Part shown: piece after piece, positions 39,290-48,440 of the stretch
Position numbering within the stretch: position 1 is the stretch's first letter
Layout: every line of letters begins with the position of its first letter
DNA from: a virus
DNA length: 49,207 bases
Reading direction: 5' to 3' (one strand)
Virus record (IMG/VR): IMGVR_UViG_3300046734_000098
Location: 1 to 49,207 of that record
Position numbers and translations under genes: made by a program
The notes under the pieces: generated by a model
Seen by the model: the letters and a program-made list of their open reading frames with translations, nothing else
The model's database searches: none
What the model was told of the DNA's origin: nothing

Positions 39290-42200
39290 ATGTATAAGAC
39301 TCCAACAATTGATGAATACATTTCAGGTTCTCTTGGAAAGCCTAAAGAAGACCAAGAGGATTATTCTCAATACTATTTAGATTTGGGCAAGGCCCGATTA
39401 AAGGGGGAAAGGCCTGAATACACAGTTACAGATTTTAGAAACGATCCAGCAACTCTAAAAAACTTTGAGGTTGTTATGGATTACTTGTCTAATAATCCTA
39501 GCTTTATGAATGCGCTTGATCCCGCTACATCTAGAAGGGACAATGATCCCGTAGAGTTTCTACGCGATGATGTATTCAGAATATCTTCTGCGGCATCTAA
39601 GGCTATTGCGTTGTCTGACGCACCTGATGAGGTTAAACAAGCCTATGCAAACCTCAGAACAAAGTTTGATGAGGCTGAAGTATTTGGTATGAAAGAGCAG
39701 TTAAATAGAATTGCTGACTATGGTGCTGATGCTTTGTTTAACTATGAGAATGCCGCATATGTAGGTGCTGGTATTTTAGGGGGCGCGGCTTCTGGTGGTG
39801 CTGGTACTGTAGCCGCATACCTATCTAGAATAGGCGCAGGCAAAACTGCTGGACAAGCCCTCAAGCTGGCTACAAAGGTTAGCAGACTGCCTCAAACACT
39901 GCAAAAGCCGGGGGCGGTAGCGGCCTATACAGGCGCTTTCGGAGGGGCTTCAGACTTAGCCACGCAGGGCTTGGAAATATCTGCTGATATGCGAGAGCAG
40001 TATGATCCAGTACAGCTTTCCCTAGCAACAGGACTTAGCGCGGTTGGTGGTTATGGTTTGGCTAAAGTAGGCGCAAAATTTCTACCAGTTGAAGAGAAAG
40101 CATCTATACCAGCACAGGCCTTTGCAAACTCTTTGAGAGAGCTTGTAGATAACCCCGGAGAAAACTTTAGGCAAAGTGTAGTTAATCTAGTGCAGTCAAG
40201 GGTAGATGCTCCTAAGAACTTTAGGCTTGCAATACAAGAGGCTTTAGGAGAACCTGACCCAGCACAGAAAATAAAAGAACTGCTTGAGTCTGAGGCTGTT
40301 AGAAGTCAAACACTTCAAAACCTAGAAGATGCTATTAACGGTGTATTAGAATCGGCGGCTGGTGTTAGTCAATCAGCTATTAATTTTGAAAATATATTAT
40401 CTGCCTCAATAAAAAATATTCAGCAAATAAAGTTAGGCGACGAGGTTGCTGATATACCAGAACTACGAAACCTTGTAGAAAGTCTTGGAGGTGGCGATGC
40501 AACCTACGAGAAGCTTGTTGATGAAGCTATTGCGGCGGCATCACGGGGGGCTGATGAGCAGACGGTAAAAAGTGATCTTCTTTATAGAATAGAAAAAGGA
40601 CTGTCTCAGTTTACTTCTCAATATCTTTTTGGAAAGGCCGCTGGTTTCCTTACGCCTTATTCTAAAATATCTCCGACTGCAAAACTCTTACAAGAAAAAG
40701 TTAGTACTGAGTTTGCGCTAGGAGTAACCCCCGGACAAAAAACAATTCAAGAGGACTTTGCAGAGGCCCAGCGAGACATAACGGGTTCTTTCTTTAGAGA
40801 ATATATACGGGCTGTATTACCACTATCGTCTAAAAAGTTTGATATAAACATAGAACAGATCAACGATCAACTATCTTTAGCTATGCGAGGAATGGCTTCT
40901 GATGATGAGGCAATAAACAAATCTGCTCTGAGTATTAAAAATATTTACAGGGTTGCTGGTGAACAGCTACATAGAGAAGGCCTTATTGACAATGTTGTAG
41001 ATAATTATATACCGCGACAGTGGAGAAGGTCTGCGATTGAAGCCAATAGAGACGATTTTGCTGAGTTACTTATGGACGCTGGTGAAGCAAGCAACATGGA
41101 TGATGCAAGGCGTATTATCTCTGAAATGCTAGATAAAAATAATCAACTTGCTTCTGGTGCGCGAGGTTTCTTTTTTAGTACAACTAGAACATTTAATAAG
41201 ATAACAGACGATTCTAAGTTTGAAAAGTTTTTAAATACAGATGTTCAGCAAACCTTCTTTAACTATATGACTCAGGCCGGTTTAGCCCTTGCAAAGCGAA
41301 GAGTTTTTGGTGTAAAGAATTTATCAGAGTTTGAAGATAAATGGATTACACCCATACGTCAAGAAGTAGTTAGTAGTGGTGGTGATTGGGCTGAGTCTGG
41401 AAGAGACACAAGGCGCTTGGCTGATCTTTATAAAACAATTACAGGGGAAGGCGCTGAAGCGGCGGGAGATGTAAATCAGTTTACTCAGCTTGTACAACGA
41501 TTAGCTTTATTACCTCTTGCAACCCTATCAAGTTTTACAGAGATTATGTTGAACTTTGGTGTTGCAGGAGGCGCAACGATAGACGGTTTCAAAGCCGCTT
41601 GGAAGATGTCAGGTGCAAAGAACAAGGCCGACATTGATGACTTTTTAAATGCTCATAATACTGGCATGAAGACAATGACTGAAGATGCTCATAAAAAGCT
41701 GATTGATGATTTTGGTTTAACTCCCGAAGAAGCTTGGCACGAGATGCAAGAGTTTGGCCTTGTTATGGAACAACAACTAGAGTCTATGGCTGACCGCTTG
41801 GCAGGAGATATGGTATCTAGTTCTGGTATGCAACAAGCCAGCAATAAATTTTTTAGGGTTACGCTTCTAGATCAGTGGACAAAGTTTGTACAGAACGTAT
41901 CTTTCCAAACAGGTAAGCGGCATATCTCTAATCTTGTTGATGATGTTGTAAAGCACGGCGATGCAAAGATAACTAGAAGGATGCAAAGCAAGCTTGATGA
42001 TCTCGCAGAGTTTGGTGTAGACCTCAAAGGAGCAAAGGCGTGGATTGATGGTGGTAGAAGTATTGAAGATCCTTTTTATCGACAAATCACTAGGGGCGCG
42101 GCAAGATACACAAATCAAATTATTCTTCAGCCTACGCGAATGTCTGGTCTAAAGCCCAGAGCGCATACAACGCCCGGAGGGAGTCTTGTTTTTCAATTGA

Positions 42201-42850
42201 TGGGATACCCTACTGCCTTTTCAAACAATATTTTAAAACGGGGTGCAAAGCGGTTGATTCGTGATAAAGATATTGCCGCTGAAAAACTATTGCCCACTGC
42301 TTTGGCTATGACAGCCGTTGCAGGAGCCACTAATTATATGAGGACAAGGGGCGAAGGCTTTAAGGATAAAACACCTATGGAGATAGGCTTTGAGTCTCTA
42401 GTTCGTTGGGGCGGTAGCGGCATCTTGTTTGACCAAGTTTACAGAGCAAGAAAAAATACAGAATACTTAGGCGTGATGGGAATACCTTTGGCCTTTATGG
42501 GGCCAACAGTTAGTGATGTAGCAGGCGCAGTTGGTTATAGATCTCCAATCAGAACTCTAGGTACTAAGGTTCCGTTCTATGGTCTTGGTAAGCCAGTATT
42601 AGGTGAAGAGACTATGACGGAGTATAGACGCGCTTTAGGGAAGCTAGACAGAGAGTTAGCTGGTGCTATCACGCCTGAAGATGATAAGAAGCGACAGTTC
42701 AAAAAGGGTGGTGAAGTTTTAGATGTTCCTAATGCTCCAGAAGAGCCTGACCAGCGAATAGATAAAATGACAGGGTTGCCTTACGATGAGCAAGCTGGCG
42801 AAGCTTTTGTAGACGTTGAAGAGCGTAGCTTGTTAGGGAGAGTTCAATAA
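39290..42850 (+). CDS. giant internal virion/ejection protein, 1186 aa
   Basis: Largest gene in the window. N-terminal helical region, a Gly/Ala membrane-like segment (AAYVGAGILGGAASGGAGTV) near residue 160, long helices, and a second hydrophobic area near the C-terminus. The size and place match gp15/gp16-type ejection proteins of podoviruses. No lytic transglycosylase motif was seen. The last 60 residues hold the FKKGGEVLDVPNAPEEPDQR module shared by marine phage virion proteins. Confidence 0.7.
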   Translation: MYKTPTIDEYISGSLGKPKEDQEDYSQYYLDLGKARLKGERPEYTVTDFRNDPATLKNFEVVMDYLSNNPSFMNALDPATSRRDNDPVEFLRDDVFRISSAASKAIALSDAPDEVKQAYANLRTKFDEAEVFGMKEQLNRIADYGADALFNYENAAYVGAGILGGAASGGAGTVAAYLSRIGAGKTAGQALKLATKVSRLPQTLQKPGAVAAYTGAFGGASDLATQGLEISADMREQYDPVQLSLATGLSAVGGYGLAKVGAKFLPVEEKASIPAQAFANSLRELVDNPGENFRQSVVNLVQSRVDAPKNFRLAIQEALGEPDPAQKIKELLESEAVRSQTLQNLEDAINGVLESAAGVSQSAINFENILSASIKNIQQIKLGDEVADIPELRNLVESLGGGDATYEKLVDEAIAAASRGADEQTVKSDLLYRIEKGLSQFTSQYLFGKAAGFLTPYSKISPTAKLLQEKVSTEFALGVTPGQKTIQEDFAEAQRDITGSFFREYIRAVLPLSSKKFDINIEQINDQLSLAMRGMASDDEAINKSALSIKNIYRVAGEQLHREGLIDNVVDNYIPRQWRRSAIEANRDDFAELLMDAGEASNMDDARRIISEMLDKNNQLASGARGFFFSTTRTFNKITDDSKFEKFLNTDVQQTFFNYMTQAGLALAKRRVFGVKNLSEFEDKWITPIRQEVVSSGGDWAESGRDTRRLADLYKTITGEGAEAAGDVNQFTQLVQRLALLPLATLSSFTEIMLNFGVAGGATIDGFKAAWKMSGAKNKADIDDFLNAHNTGMKTMTEDAHKKLIDDFGLTPEEAWHEMQEFGLVMEQQLESMADRLAGDMVSSSGMQQASNKFFRVTLLDQWTKFVQNVSFQTGKRHISNLVDDVVKHGDAKITRRMQSKLDDLAEFGVDLKGAKAWIDGGRSIEDPFYRQITRGAARYTNQIILQPTRMSGLKPRAHTTPGGSLVFQLMGYPTAFSNNILKRGAKRLIRDKDIAAEKLLPTALAMTAVAGATNYMRTRGEGFKDKTPMEIGFESLVRWGGSGILFDQVYRARKNTEYLGVMGIPLAFMGPTVSDVAGAVGYRSPIRTLGTKVPFYGLGKPVLGEETMTEYRRALGKLDRELAGAITPEDDKKRQFKKGGEVLDVPNAPEEPDQRIDKMTGLPYDEQAGEAFVDVEERSLLGRVQ

Positions 42851-44064
42851 TGGGCCTAGCTAGTATGATTGCAAAGCAAGTTGTAAAGGCTACTGGTGAT
42901 ATGTTTAAAGACGCTGACATACAAAAAGCCATTACTTCTCAAGTCGATGAGGTTATATCTACAAACAACTTGGACAGTAAAGACGGTCAGGACTATTTGC
43001 TCAGAATGACAAAGGCAATGATTACTGATGACCCTAATTTTAAAGTCAATAGAGACTTAGACCCCAACCTTGGAATGTATTTGGAAGTAGAGAACAAGCT
43101 CTTCTCTGGTAATCCGGGTATGCGTGATGCTTATCATGCCGCAAAGATTAACAATGCTGAGTTACCTAGCGAAGGTAGAAAAGTTTTACAAAGATCAAAA
43201 GGCGAGCCACTTCCTGATGACACGCTCAGACCTTATGCAGAAGTCCCAAGACCCGCTACATATGATGAGATGTTTTCTGCTTTAACTGAAAATAAAAAAC
43301 AGAAGATAAATCTAGACATACCCGAAGGTTCGCGGGTTGGTTTGAGGCTAGATATTCCAGCATATACAAACTATAACACTTGGGTTCCAACCATTCATGT
43401 AAAAGGTAAATCTTCTCATAGAGCTACAGCATCTATCAGAAATGTAGATCTTATGCCTTCAGCTAAAGAAGAGCAAAAGGCTGAAGCCGTTATGATGGGT
43501 GGGGCTAAGTCGCCATTTGCAAAAATATCAGGTAATCTTATAAACAGAACAGACAAAGAAAATTATCGCCTAGCCCAAGAAGCCTTGAACGATCCTGAGT
43601 GGACACAAGTAGGCTTCAACCCTGATAGGCACTCTTACTATTTTGACAGGGCTACAGGTGATCCAATCATAGGGGGCGACGAGGCTATTCAGGTTGGCCC
43701 ACTAGTGCTTGTTAAGAACGCGGTGCGTGGAGAACGTAAAGACTTTGCATATTCTAAAGGCGGCGTTACAAGACGCTATGCAGTTGCCAAGGGCGGCAAG
43801 ATCGACAAGAAGAAGATGAAGTGCAACAAGCCTAAGCGCACACCTAACCATCCTAAAAAGTCTCATGTTGTCAAAGCCTGCAAAGACGGTAAAGAAAAGA
43901 TTATACGCTTTGGTGAACAAGGCGCTAAGACTGCTGGCAAGCCAAAGGCTGGTGAATCTAAGCGCATGAAGGCCAAGCGCAAGAGCTTCAAAGCCCGTCA
44001 CAGAAAGAACATCAAGCGTGGGAACATGTCTGCGGCTTATTGGGCTGATAAAGTCAAGTGGTAA
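42850..44064 (+). CDS. virion-region protein with basic C-terminal domain, 404 aa
   Basis: N-terminal 300 residues unrecognised (KAITSQVDEVISTNNLDSKD; later TYDEMFSALTENKKQKINLD). After two KGG motifs (SKGGVTRRY, AKGGKIDKKK) comes a conserved basic module: MKCNKPKRTPNHPKKSHVVK, EKIIRFGEQGAKTAGKPKAG, KSFKARHRKNIKRG and AAYWADKVKW. That module also occurs alone in cyanophages and other marine phages. It may bind DNA in the capsid; function unproven. Confidence 0.75.
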   Translation: MGLASMIAKQVVKATGDMFKDADIQKAITSQVDEVISTNNLDSKDGQDYLLRMTKAMITDDPNFKVNRDLDPNLGMYLEVENKLFSGNPGMRDAYHAAKINNAELPSEGRKVLQRSKGEPLPDDTLRPYAEVPRPATYDEMFSALTENKKQKINLDIPEGSRVGLRLDIPAYTNYNTWVPTIHVKGKSSHRATASIRNVDLMPSAKEEQKAEAVMMGGAKSPFAKISGNLINRTDKENYRLAQEALNDPEWTQVGFNPDRHSYYFDRATGDPIIGGDEAIQVGPLVLVKNAVRGERKDFAYSKGGVTRRYAVAKGGKIDKKKMKCNKPKRTPNHPKKSHVVKACKDGKEKIIRFGEQGAKTAGKPKAGESKRMKAKRKSFKARHRKNIKRGNMSAAYWADKVKW

Positions 44065-44108
44065 CGCTCAGTAAGATTGTATGGCACGATGCCTCTGGAG
44101 GCTCAAAC

Positions 44109-44324
44109 ATGGGCTGGAGGGATATCAATGAACTCAAACAGATTACAGCCGCCGTTGCAGTTTCTTGCGGTATGGTAATCCACGAGGACGATGACCTTAT
44201 AATTATATGTCCTCATGTGTTGCTTGAAGATGGTAAGGCCGTGCAGGGCGATGCAGAGATAGCGATTCCAAAGGCTTGGATAATTTCAAACGAAAAATTA
44301 TTGGCGTTACCGCCCGGAGATTAA
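44109..44324 (+). CDS. hypothetical protein, 71 aa
   Basis: Start moved to the ATG at 44109, which has GGAGG 7 nt upstream; an in-frame GTG at 44058 inside the previous gene has none. MGWRDINELKQITAAVAVSC, beta-rich centre (HEDDDLIIICPHVLL). Small conserved-looking phage protein with no known function. Confidence 0.6.
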   Translation: MGWRDINELKQITAAVAVSCGMVIHEDDDLIIICPHVLLEDGKAVQGDAEIAIPKAWIISNEKLLALPPGD

Positions 44325-44325
44325 G

Positions 44326-44715
44326 ATGGCTAAACAAAAACAAACTGGAGTAAACATACTGGCTGATATTAAACCAGTAGAAGTAGCGACAAATGCAGTA
44401 ATTGGTCAAGCACTTGCATCGATTAACCCTGCTCTTGGAGTAGCTCATACCGTATATCGTGGGGCAAAAGCTCTTGATGCTATGGGTGTAGGTGGAAGCG
44501 GAAACCCCTCTGGACCCGGAGGCGATCTATATACTAAATTAGGGGGCCAGCCATCTTCGGGTGCGGCTCCAGATATTAATCGTACTTTTGGAGGAAAGAA
44601 AAGCGAGCCTTTAAGTGACGTACAAAATAAAAAGATGCGCCCAAAGAAAAACAGAGTAAGCGCCGCAACAGGCGGTAAAGTTTCTTACAAGTCTGTCTTT
44701 GATATGGAGCGTTGA
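44326..44715 (+). CDS. hypothetical virion-region protein, 129 aa
   Basis: GGAG 6 nt before the ATG. A hydrophobic segment (NAVIGQALASINPALGVAH), a Gly/Ser-rich linker, then KKMRPKKNRVSAATGGKV and SYKSVFDMER. The last residues mirror the start of the next protein (SIFDLDRNPFKKGGK). Not recognised. Confidence 0.6.
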   Translation: MAKQKQTGVNILADIKPVEVATNAVIGQALASINPALGVAHTVYRGAKALDAMGVGGSGNPSGPGGDLYTKLGGQPSSGAAPDINRTFGGKKSEPLSDVQNKKMRPKKNRVSAATGGKVSYKSVFDMER

Positions 44716-44717
44716 CA

Positions 44718-44951
44718 ATGCAAAGTATTTTTGATTTAGACCGTAACCCCTTTAAGAAAGGCGGTAAAGCTAAAAAGAAAAAGAAGAGTAGAGTTAATGA
44801 AGCAGGAAACTACACAAAGCCGGGGATGCGTAAGCGTCTATTTGAAAAGATTAAAGCGGGTAGCAAAGGCGGTAAGCCGGGGCAGTGGTCTGCACGTAAA
44901 GCTCAGATGCTTGCCAAACAATACAAAGAAGCAGGCGGCGGCTACAAGTAA
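44718..44951 (+). CDS. small basic conserved protein, 77 aa
   Basis: ATG at 44718 (GGAG 8 nt upstream). FKKGGKAKKKKKSR, then the conserved AGNYTKPGMRKRLFEKIKAG and KGGKPGQWSARKAQMLAKQY ending KEAGGGYK. This module occurs in cyanophages and other aquatic viruses; its role is unknown. Highly basic, so DNA or membrane contact is possible. Confidence 0.75.
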   Translation: MQSIFDLDRNPFKKGGKAKKKKKSRVNEAGNYTKPGMRKRLFEKIKAGSKGGKPGQWSARKAQMLAKQYKEAGGGYK

Positions 44952-44989
44952 AGCCAAGTTCTATATTAAATTATATAAGAGGAATTTGT

Positions 44990-45292
44990 ATGGCGCTTAA
45001 AAAGTCTCAACAATCTCTAAAGAGTTGGACAGATGAAGATTGGGGAACCAAGTCTGGTAAGCCTTCTACACAAGGCTCAAAGGCTACAGGTGAGCGCTAT
45101 CTTCCTAAGAGTGCTAGAGAATCTTTGTCCTCCGCAGAGTATGCCGCAACGTCTGCAAAGAAAAGAGAAGACACAAAAAAAGGCAAGCAATTTTCAAAGC
45201 AACCTAAAAAGATTGCAAAGAAAACTGCTCGCCATAGGGCTGATACAGGTGGGCTTATCTCATCCGCAATGGATGTTAGCAAACCCTGTTGA
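44990..45292 (+). CDS. small basic conserved protein (SLKxWTxxDWGTKSGKPS type)
   Basis: 100 residues: SQQSLKSWTDEDWGTKSGKP, then RYLPKSARESLSSAEYAATS and GKQFSKQPKKIAKKTARHRA. The same arrangement is found in cyanophages and large eukaryotic viruses of water (DUF5872-like, from memory). Last gene of the rightward arm; its 3' end overlaps the end of the oppositely oriented gene by 17 nt. Confidence 0.75.
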   Translation: MALKKSQQSLKSWTDEDWGTKSGKPSTQGSKATGERYLPKSARESLSSAEYAATSAKKREDTKKGKQFSKQPKKIAKKTARHRADTGGLISSAMDVSKPC

Positions 45293-45497
45293 TAGCGTCT
45301 ATCTCTGTCTCCAGTTTAGAATGTACATCTCCAGTAATTTCTTTAAAGGCTCTAATAGCCGCACGAATTAATACTTGAGATTCTTCCTCCCGAAAGACCT
45401 TGGCTATATGTTCATCTGGCAGTTCAGTCTGCTCAGTAACTAACAAGCCGTCTGAGTCTATCAATACCCGAAACCCTATTATTGTTGCGTCTCTCAT
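45276..45497 (-). CDS. hypothetical protein, 73 aa
   Basis: Not recognised. MRDATIIGFRVLIDSDGLLV, then a helical C-terminus. Last gene of the leftward arm; the start overlaps the stop of the preceding gene by one base. Tail-to-tail overlap with the rightward arm. Confidence 0.6.
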   Translation of the reverse strand: MRDATIIGFRVLIDSDGLLVTEQTELPDEHIAKVFREEESQVLIRAAIRAFKEITGDVHSKLETEIDAINRVC

Positions 45498-45715
45498 TAC
45501 GCTTCTGCGTACTCTCGCACATATGAAAGCCCTTCTAAATAATCATTAGACTCGACCAAGAGTTTTAGTTGAGCTTCCACAGCCTCATAAATAGCATCGT
45601 GATCGTGAAAGCCTCTAGGATTATCTAGTATTACTTTTATTGCCAAGGCGTGTTTGTTTCTTTTTGCTTGGTAATAATCTTCTAGTGTATTTATTAGTTC
45701 ATAGTTCACACGCAC
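45497..45715 (-). CDS. hypothetical protein, 72 aa
   Basis: Not recognised. Helical, MRVNYELINTLEDYYQAKRN..., ends SYVREYAEA. Overlaps the 3' end of the ribonucleotide reductase gene by 17 nt. Confidence 0.6.
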   Translation of the reverse strand: MRVNYELINTLEDYYQAKRNKHALAIKVILDNPRGFHDHDAIYEAVEAQLKLLVESNDYLEGLSYVREYAEA

Positions 45716-47558
45716 CTCCTACACAAGCTAGTGTTTGCGCTCCTTCAGTGAAGTCATCAGCCTCATTAAGATTCCAATCAAACTCTGTTGGAAAGTCTTT
45801 GACCATCTCATTGTATACTTCTTCAGTTATTTGTTCGTATGGCGCTTGGGCATAACTATGCTCGTCATACGGCAAGAAAGAGATACCAGAGATAGAATCA
45901 AATTTATTATAAACCCAATTACCGATCTCAAGAAACTCTGAATCCCGATAGTATACAGTGATGCTGGGCTTATGCTCACACCAATGCTCTTGATACTTAG
46001 CCCACAACTCTAGCTGTTCCATACCAGACTGCTCAGAAGCGAACACAGCGCCCTCTGGAGCCTTCTTAGGAAAGGAGAATACCTTGGTAGTGGGTGAGAA
46101 GTTATCCATCTCACAAGGCACTCCAGCGTCTTCTAAGACCTTACAAAGAGGGTCACGCATATCAGCCCTAACACGACGAATGTAATAAGGTGCATATCGT
46201 CCATGAATGCCAGAGGCAGAATCAACTAGCTGAGATACTGTACCACTAGGCTTGACGCAAGTAATCGCCGCAGACTGTGGAATATCTAAACGCTCTGCCC
46301 ACTCTTTATTAGTTGCAATAGAAAGATCACGCAGATCCTCAAGTAGTAGATCAAGATCTTCGTTCTCAAGTGTAAGTAGTGGATTATCTAAAATACCTGT
46401 CAGGCTTACACCCAACAAAGATTCGTCTTCTGTATTAGCTTTCCAAATACCTCTCAGGTATCTGAAGTCCGTGAGGGTGGCTTGGAGAGTTCCCAAGATA
46501 GTCGCAATTCGTACTTTTCTCCTGAGAGATTTAACCGTATCTTCCGGTCTGACGACAACTTCTGAAAGGTTGCATACTTGTGATTTTCTAAGGATGATTT
46601 CAGAGCATGGATTTGTTCCGAAATCTCTGTCGCTATCACGCCTACCGTTTCTTTCAGCTTGTTTTTGGCTTGCGGCTCTACTGAAGATTCCACGTTCTCC
46701 GCTTTTTGATTCATAAAGACTTCTCCACTCATCTAAAAATTGTTCAAAGGACGGCTTGCTGGTGTAACAAGCACTATTATTTGCAAGGCCCCGCTGTGAC
46801 TCAGTATTATACCAAGCCCCATGCTTCGCTTGACGTAGCGCATCATCAGAAAGGTCTGACAAACTAATCAGGGCTGATCGTCTGACTCCTCCAACGACAA
46901 CGATTTGAGCGATCTTACAGCAAAGATCGTGGCATTCAAGGGATGTAAGCTTTCGTCCAGCCGCTCCCGTAAATAGTCTAACTGTAAATTTGAAGAGGTC
47001 GATAAGAGGTTCTGGGCCACTTGCTCTACCTCCAAAAGTTTTAAGCGAGGAACCCGCAAGTCGAACTCTAGATGTATCCCATTCTGGTACTTGACCACTA
47101 TACAACAACGATACCAACTCCCGATACGATTTCGCCCATCCAACTTTTGAATCTGGTACGTGTATGACTGTATCTGTTGCATGAAATTCCTCTGCGATCT
47201 CTGGAAGTTTTGAAATGTATTGGTCTTCAACACTGTATCCAACACCCGTGCCACACATAAGCACATACATCATCTCATCAAAAGATCTAGGGCTGTCAAT
47301 AGCAATATAGCTACAGTTAAACCCTGCCATATTATCACGATCTAGTGCTGGCCCTGCGGTCATCAAAGCTCTCATAGATGGCATGACCTCTAGCTTATGA
47401 ATAGCTTGGAATATTTCCACACGCTCATCATCATTAAGTTTATCGCCCCAGTATTTAATATAGCGGGTGATCGTTTCTTTCCACGTTTCTCTCCGCTCTT
47501 CACTTGGAAGGTAACGGGCGTATCGGCTTTTGTGTATGTATTGTTGATAGGCGTCCAA
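45699..47558 (-). CDS. nrdJ: adenosylcobalamin-dependent class II ribonucleotide reductase
   Basis: 619 residues, monomeric RTPR type. Disulfide pair C82 (GFNCSY) and C329 (VCNLSEVVV). NPCSEI has the thiyl Cys C318 and Glu320, and VKPSGTVSQL is the phosphate loop region. The C-terminal CVGGAC (C612, C617) is the re-reducing pair. Reduces ribonucleotides for phage DNA synthesis and needs host vitamin B12, but not oxygen. The start is a TTG at 47558 with AAAGGAGT upstream, inside the overlapping DUF1289 gene. Confidence 0.95.
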   Translation of the reverse strand: MDAYQQYIHKSRYARYLPSEERRETWKETITRYIKYWGDKLNDDERVEIFQAIHKLEVMPSMRALMTAGPALDRDNMAGFNCSYIAIDSPRSFDEMMYVLMCGTGVGYSVEDQYISKLPEIAEEFHATDTVIHVPDSKVGWAKSYRELVSLLYSGQVPEWDTSRVRLAGSSLKTFGGRASGPEPLIDLFKFTVRLFTGAAGRKLTSLECHDLCCKIAQIVVVGGVRRSALISLSDLSDDALRQAKHGAWYNTESQRGLANNSACYTSKPSFEQFLDEWRSLYESKSGERGIFSRAASQKQAERNGRRDSDRDFGTNPCSEIILRKSQVCNLSEVVVRPEDTVKSLRRKVRIATILGTLQATLTDFRYLRGIWKANTEDESLLGVSLTGILDNPLLTLENEDLDLLLEDLRDLSIATNKEWAERLDIPQSAAITCVKPSGTVSQLVDSASGIHGRYAPYYIRRVRADMRDPLCKVLEDAGVPCEMDNFSPTTKVFSFPKKAPEGAVFASEQSGMEQLELWAKYQEHWCEHKPSITVYYRDSEFLEIGNWVYNKFDSISGISFLPYDEHSYAQAPYEQITEEVYNEMVKDFPTEFDWNLNEADDFTEGAQTLACVGGACEL

Positions 47559-47679
47559 TGATCTTACTCCTTTCTTCGGTTGTGTATTTAGACCAGTTAC
47601 TTATTTCGTTTAGATTTCTACCACACCCAATGCAAACTTCGTTTTCTATTTTACAAACTTTTGTGCATGGTGACCTCAT
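47500..47679 (-). CDS. DUF1289 family protein, 59 aa
   Basis: MRSPCTKVCKIENEVCIGCG, then NEISNWSKYTTEERSKIIGR: the SPCxxxC...C..CxR pattern plus W...EE+ helix of DUF1289, a family of small probable Fe-S or zinc proteins of Proteobacteria. ATG at 47679 overlaps the previous TGA (ATGA), and the last 59 nt overlap the reductase start in another frame. Proximity suggests a role with ribonucleotide reductase or metal/redox balance; inferred. Confidence 0.75.
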   Translation of the reverse strand: MRSPCTKVCKIENEVCIGCGRNLNEISNWSKYTTEERSKIIGRLSTIHTQKPIRPLPSK

Positions 47680-47834
47680 TCTAACTCTTCAATATCGTTT
47701 AGGTCATTTATGTTTAGCTTATATTTGTTTCGCTTCTTGATTGGCCTGTACTTTTCATCGTCACGGTCTTCATATTTTTTTCTTTTATGGCGACTAAACT
47801 TTTCTAACCGTTCACGTTTTCTGTCATTCATCAT
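47676..47834 (-). CDS. small basic charged protein, 52 aa
   Basis: MMNDRKRERLEKFSRHKRKK..., nearly half Lys/Arg with an acidic end (NDLNDIEELE). Start at 47834 or the adjacent ATG at 47831, inside the 3' end of the endonuclease gene. Not recognised. Confidence 0.6.
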   Translation of the reverse strand: MMNDRKRERLEKFSRHKRKKYEDRDDEKYRPIKKRNKYKLNINDLNDIEELE

Positions 47835-48303
47835 CGCTCAAGCTCTCTCTCTTTGAGGCGTCTATCCAAGAGGCTGGAATACTATCTTCAGAAAACCAAC
47901 GGAACCCTTTTGAAGAGGCCCACTCAGCGTGATTGCGCTTTGTGCCATCCTTCCTGCGCTTTGCTTGAGGCATGGGTGCATTGGGATCAGCAAACAAGAA
48001 CACCAACTCAATATCTTTTGGAAGAGCCTTGGCTACCCAAACATATTTGTTATATTCGTTATGATCCCAGAAGCGTCCCTTCGCCTCTAGATAAATCTTC
48101 TTGCCATCTATCTCGCGAATGAAGTCTGGGTGGTAGGTATGTTCAACAACATATGCGGTCTTTTCAGAGTGCAGACTCCAATCGTTGAGTATGCCTGAGT
48201 GAAGCTCATACTCCCAATTAGAATCATACCCCCTTACAGGCGCTTTGTCAGTAGGCCTTTTGACACGGGCCTTCCTGTACCCCTTTTTTATTTTAGGTTT
48301 CAA
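47824..48303 (-). CDS. endonuclease I (T7 gp3-like Holliday junction resolvase)
   Basis: 159 residues, TTG start at 48303. Catalytic set of the T7 endonuclease I family: E31 (SNWEYEL), D60 (YHPDF), E73 and K75 (YLEAKG), then NHAEWASSKGFRWF near the C-terminus. It resolves branched replication intermediates and helps degrade host DNA. A weak ribosome-binding site and overlap with the upstream small gene suggest coupled translation. Confidence 0.93.
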   Translation of the reverse strand: MKPKIKKGYRKARVKRPTDKAPVRGYDSNWEYELHSGILNDWSLHSEKTAYVVEHTYHPDFIREIDGKKIYLEAKGRFWDHNEYNKYVWVAKALPKDIELVFLFADPNAPMPQAKRRKDGTKRNHAEWASSKGFRWFSEDSIPASWIDASKRESLSDDE

Positions 48304-48440
48304 TGTACTGTAGGTATTCCTTCAAAGTGAATTTTTAGTATAGCATACAACTCAAGTAAAAGATCGTCATCTATAGTTTCTTCTTCTGCCAATTGCTTGG
48401 CGCAAAAAAATATTATAGCTTCTAGAGTCAAGCCTTTCAT
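48300..48440 (-). CDS. hypothetical protein, 46 aa
   Basis: MKGLTLEAIIFFCAKQLAEE..., helical and acidic (EEETIDDDLLLELYAILK). Start overlaps the previous stop (ATGA) and its stop overlaps the endonuclease TTG start. Not recognised, but the spacing on both sides is that of an operon gene. Confidence 0.6.
   Translation of the reverse strand: MKGLTLEAIIFFCAKQLAEEETIDDDLLLELYAILKIHFEGIPTVH

Noticed and set aside
46252-46732. long frames on both strands inside the reductase gene
   Set aside because: They are shadows of the class II ribonucleotide reductase, whose motifs are continuous across this stretch.
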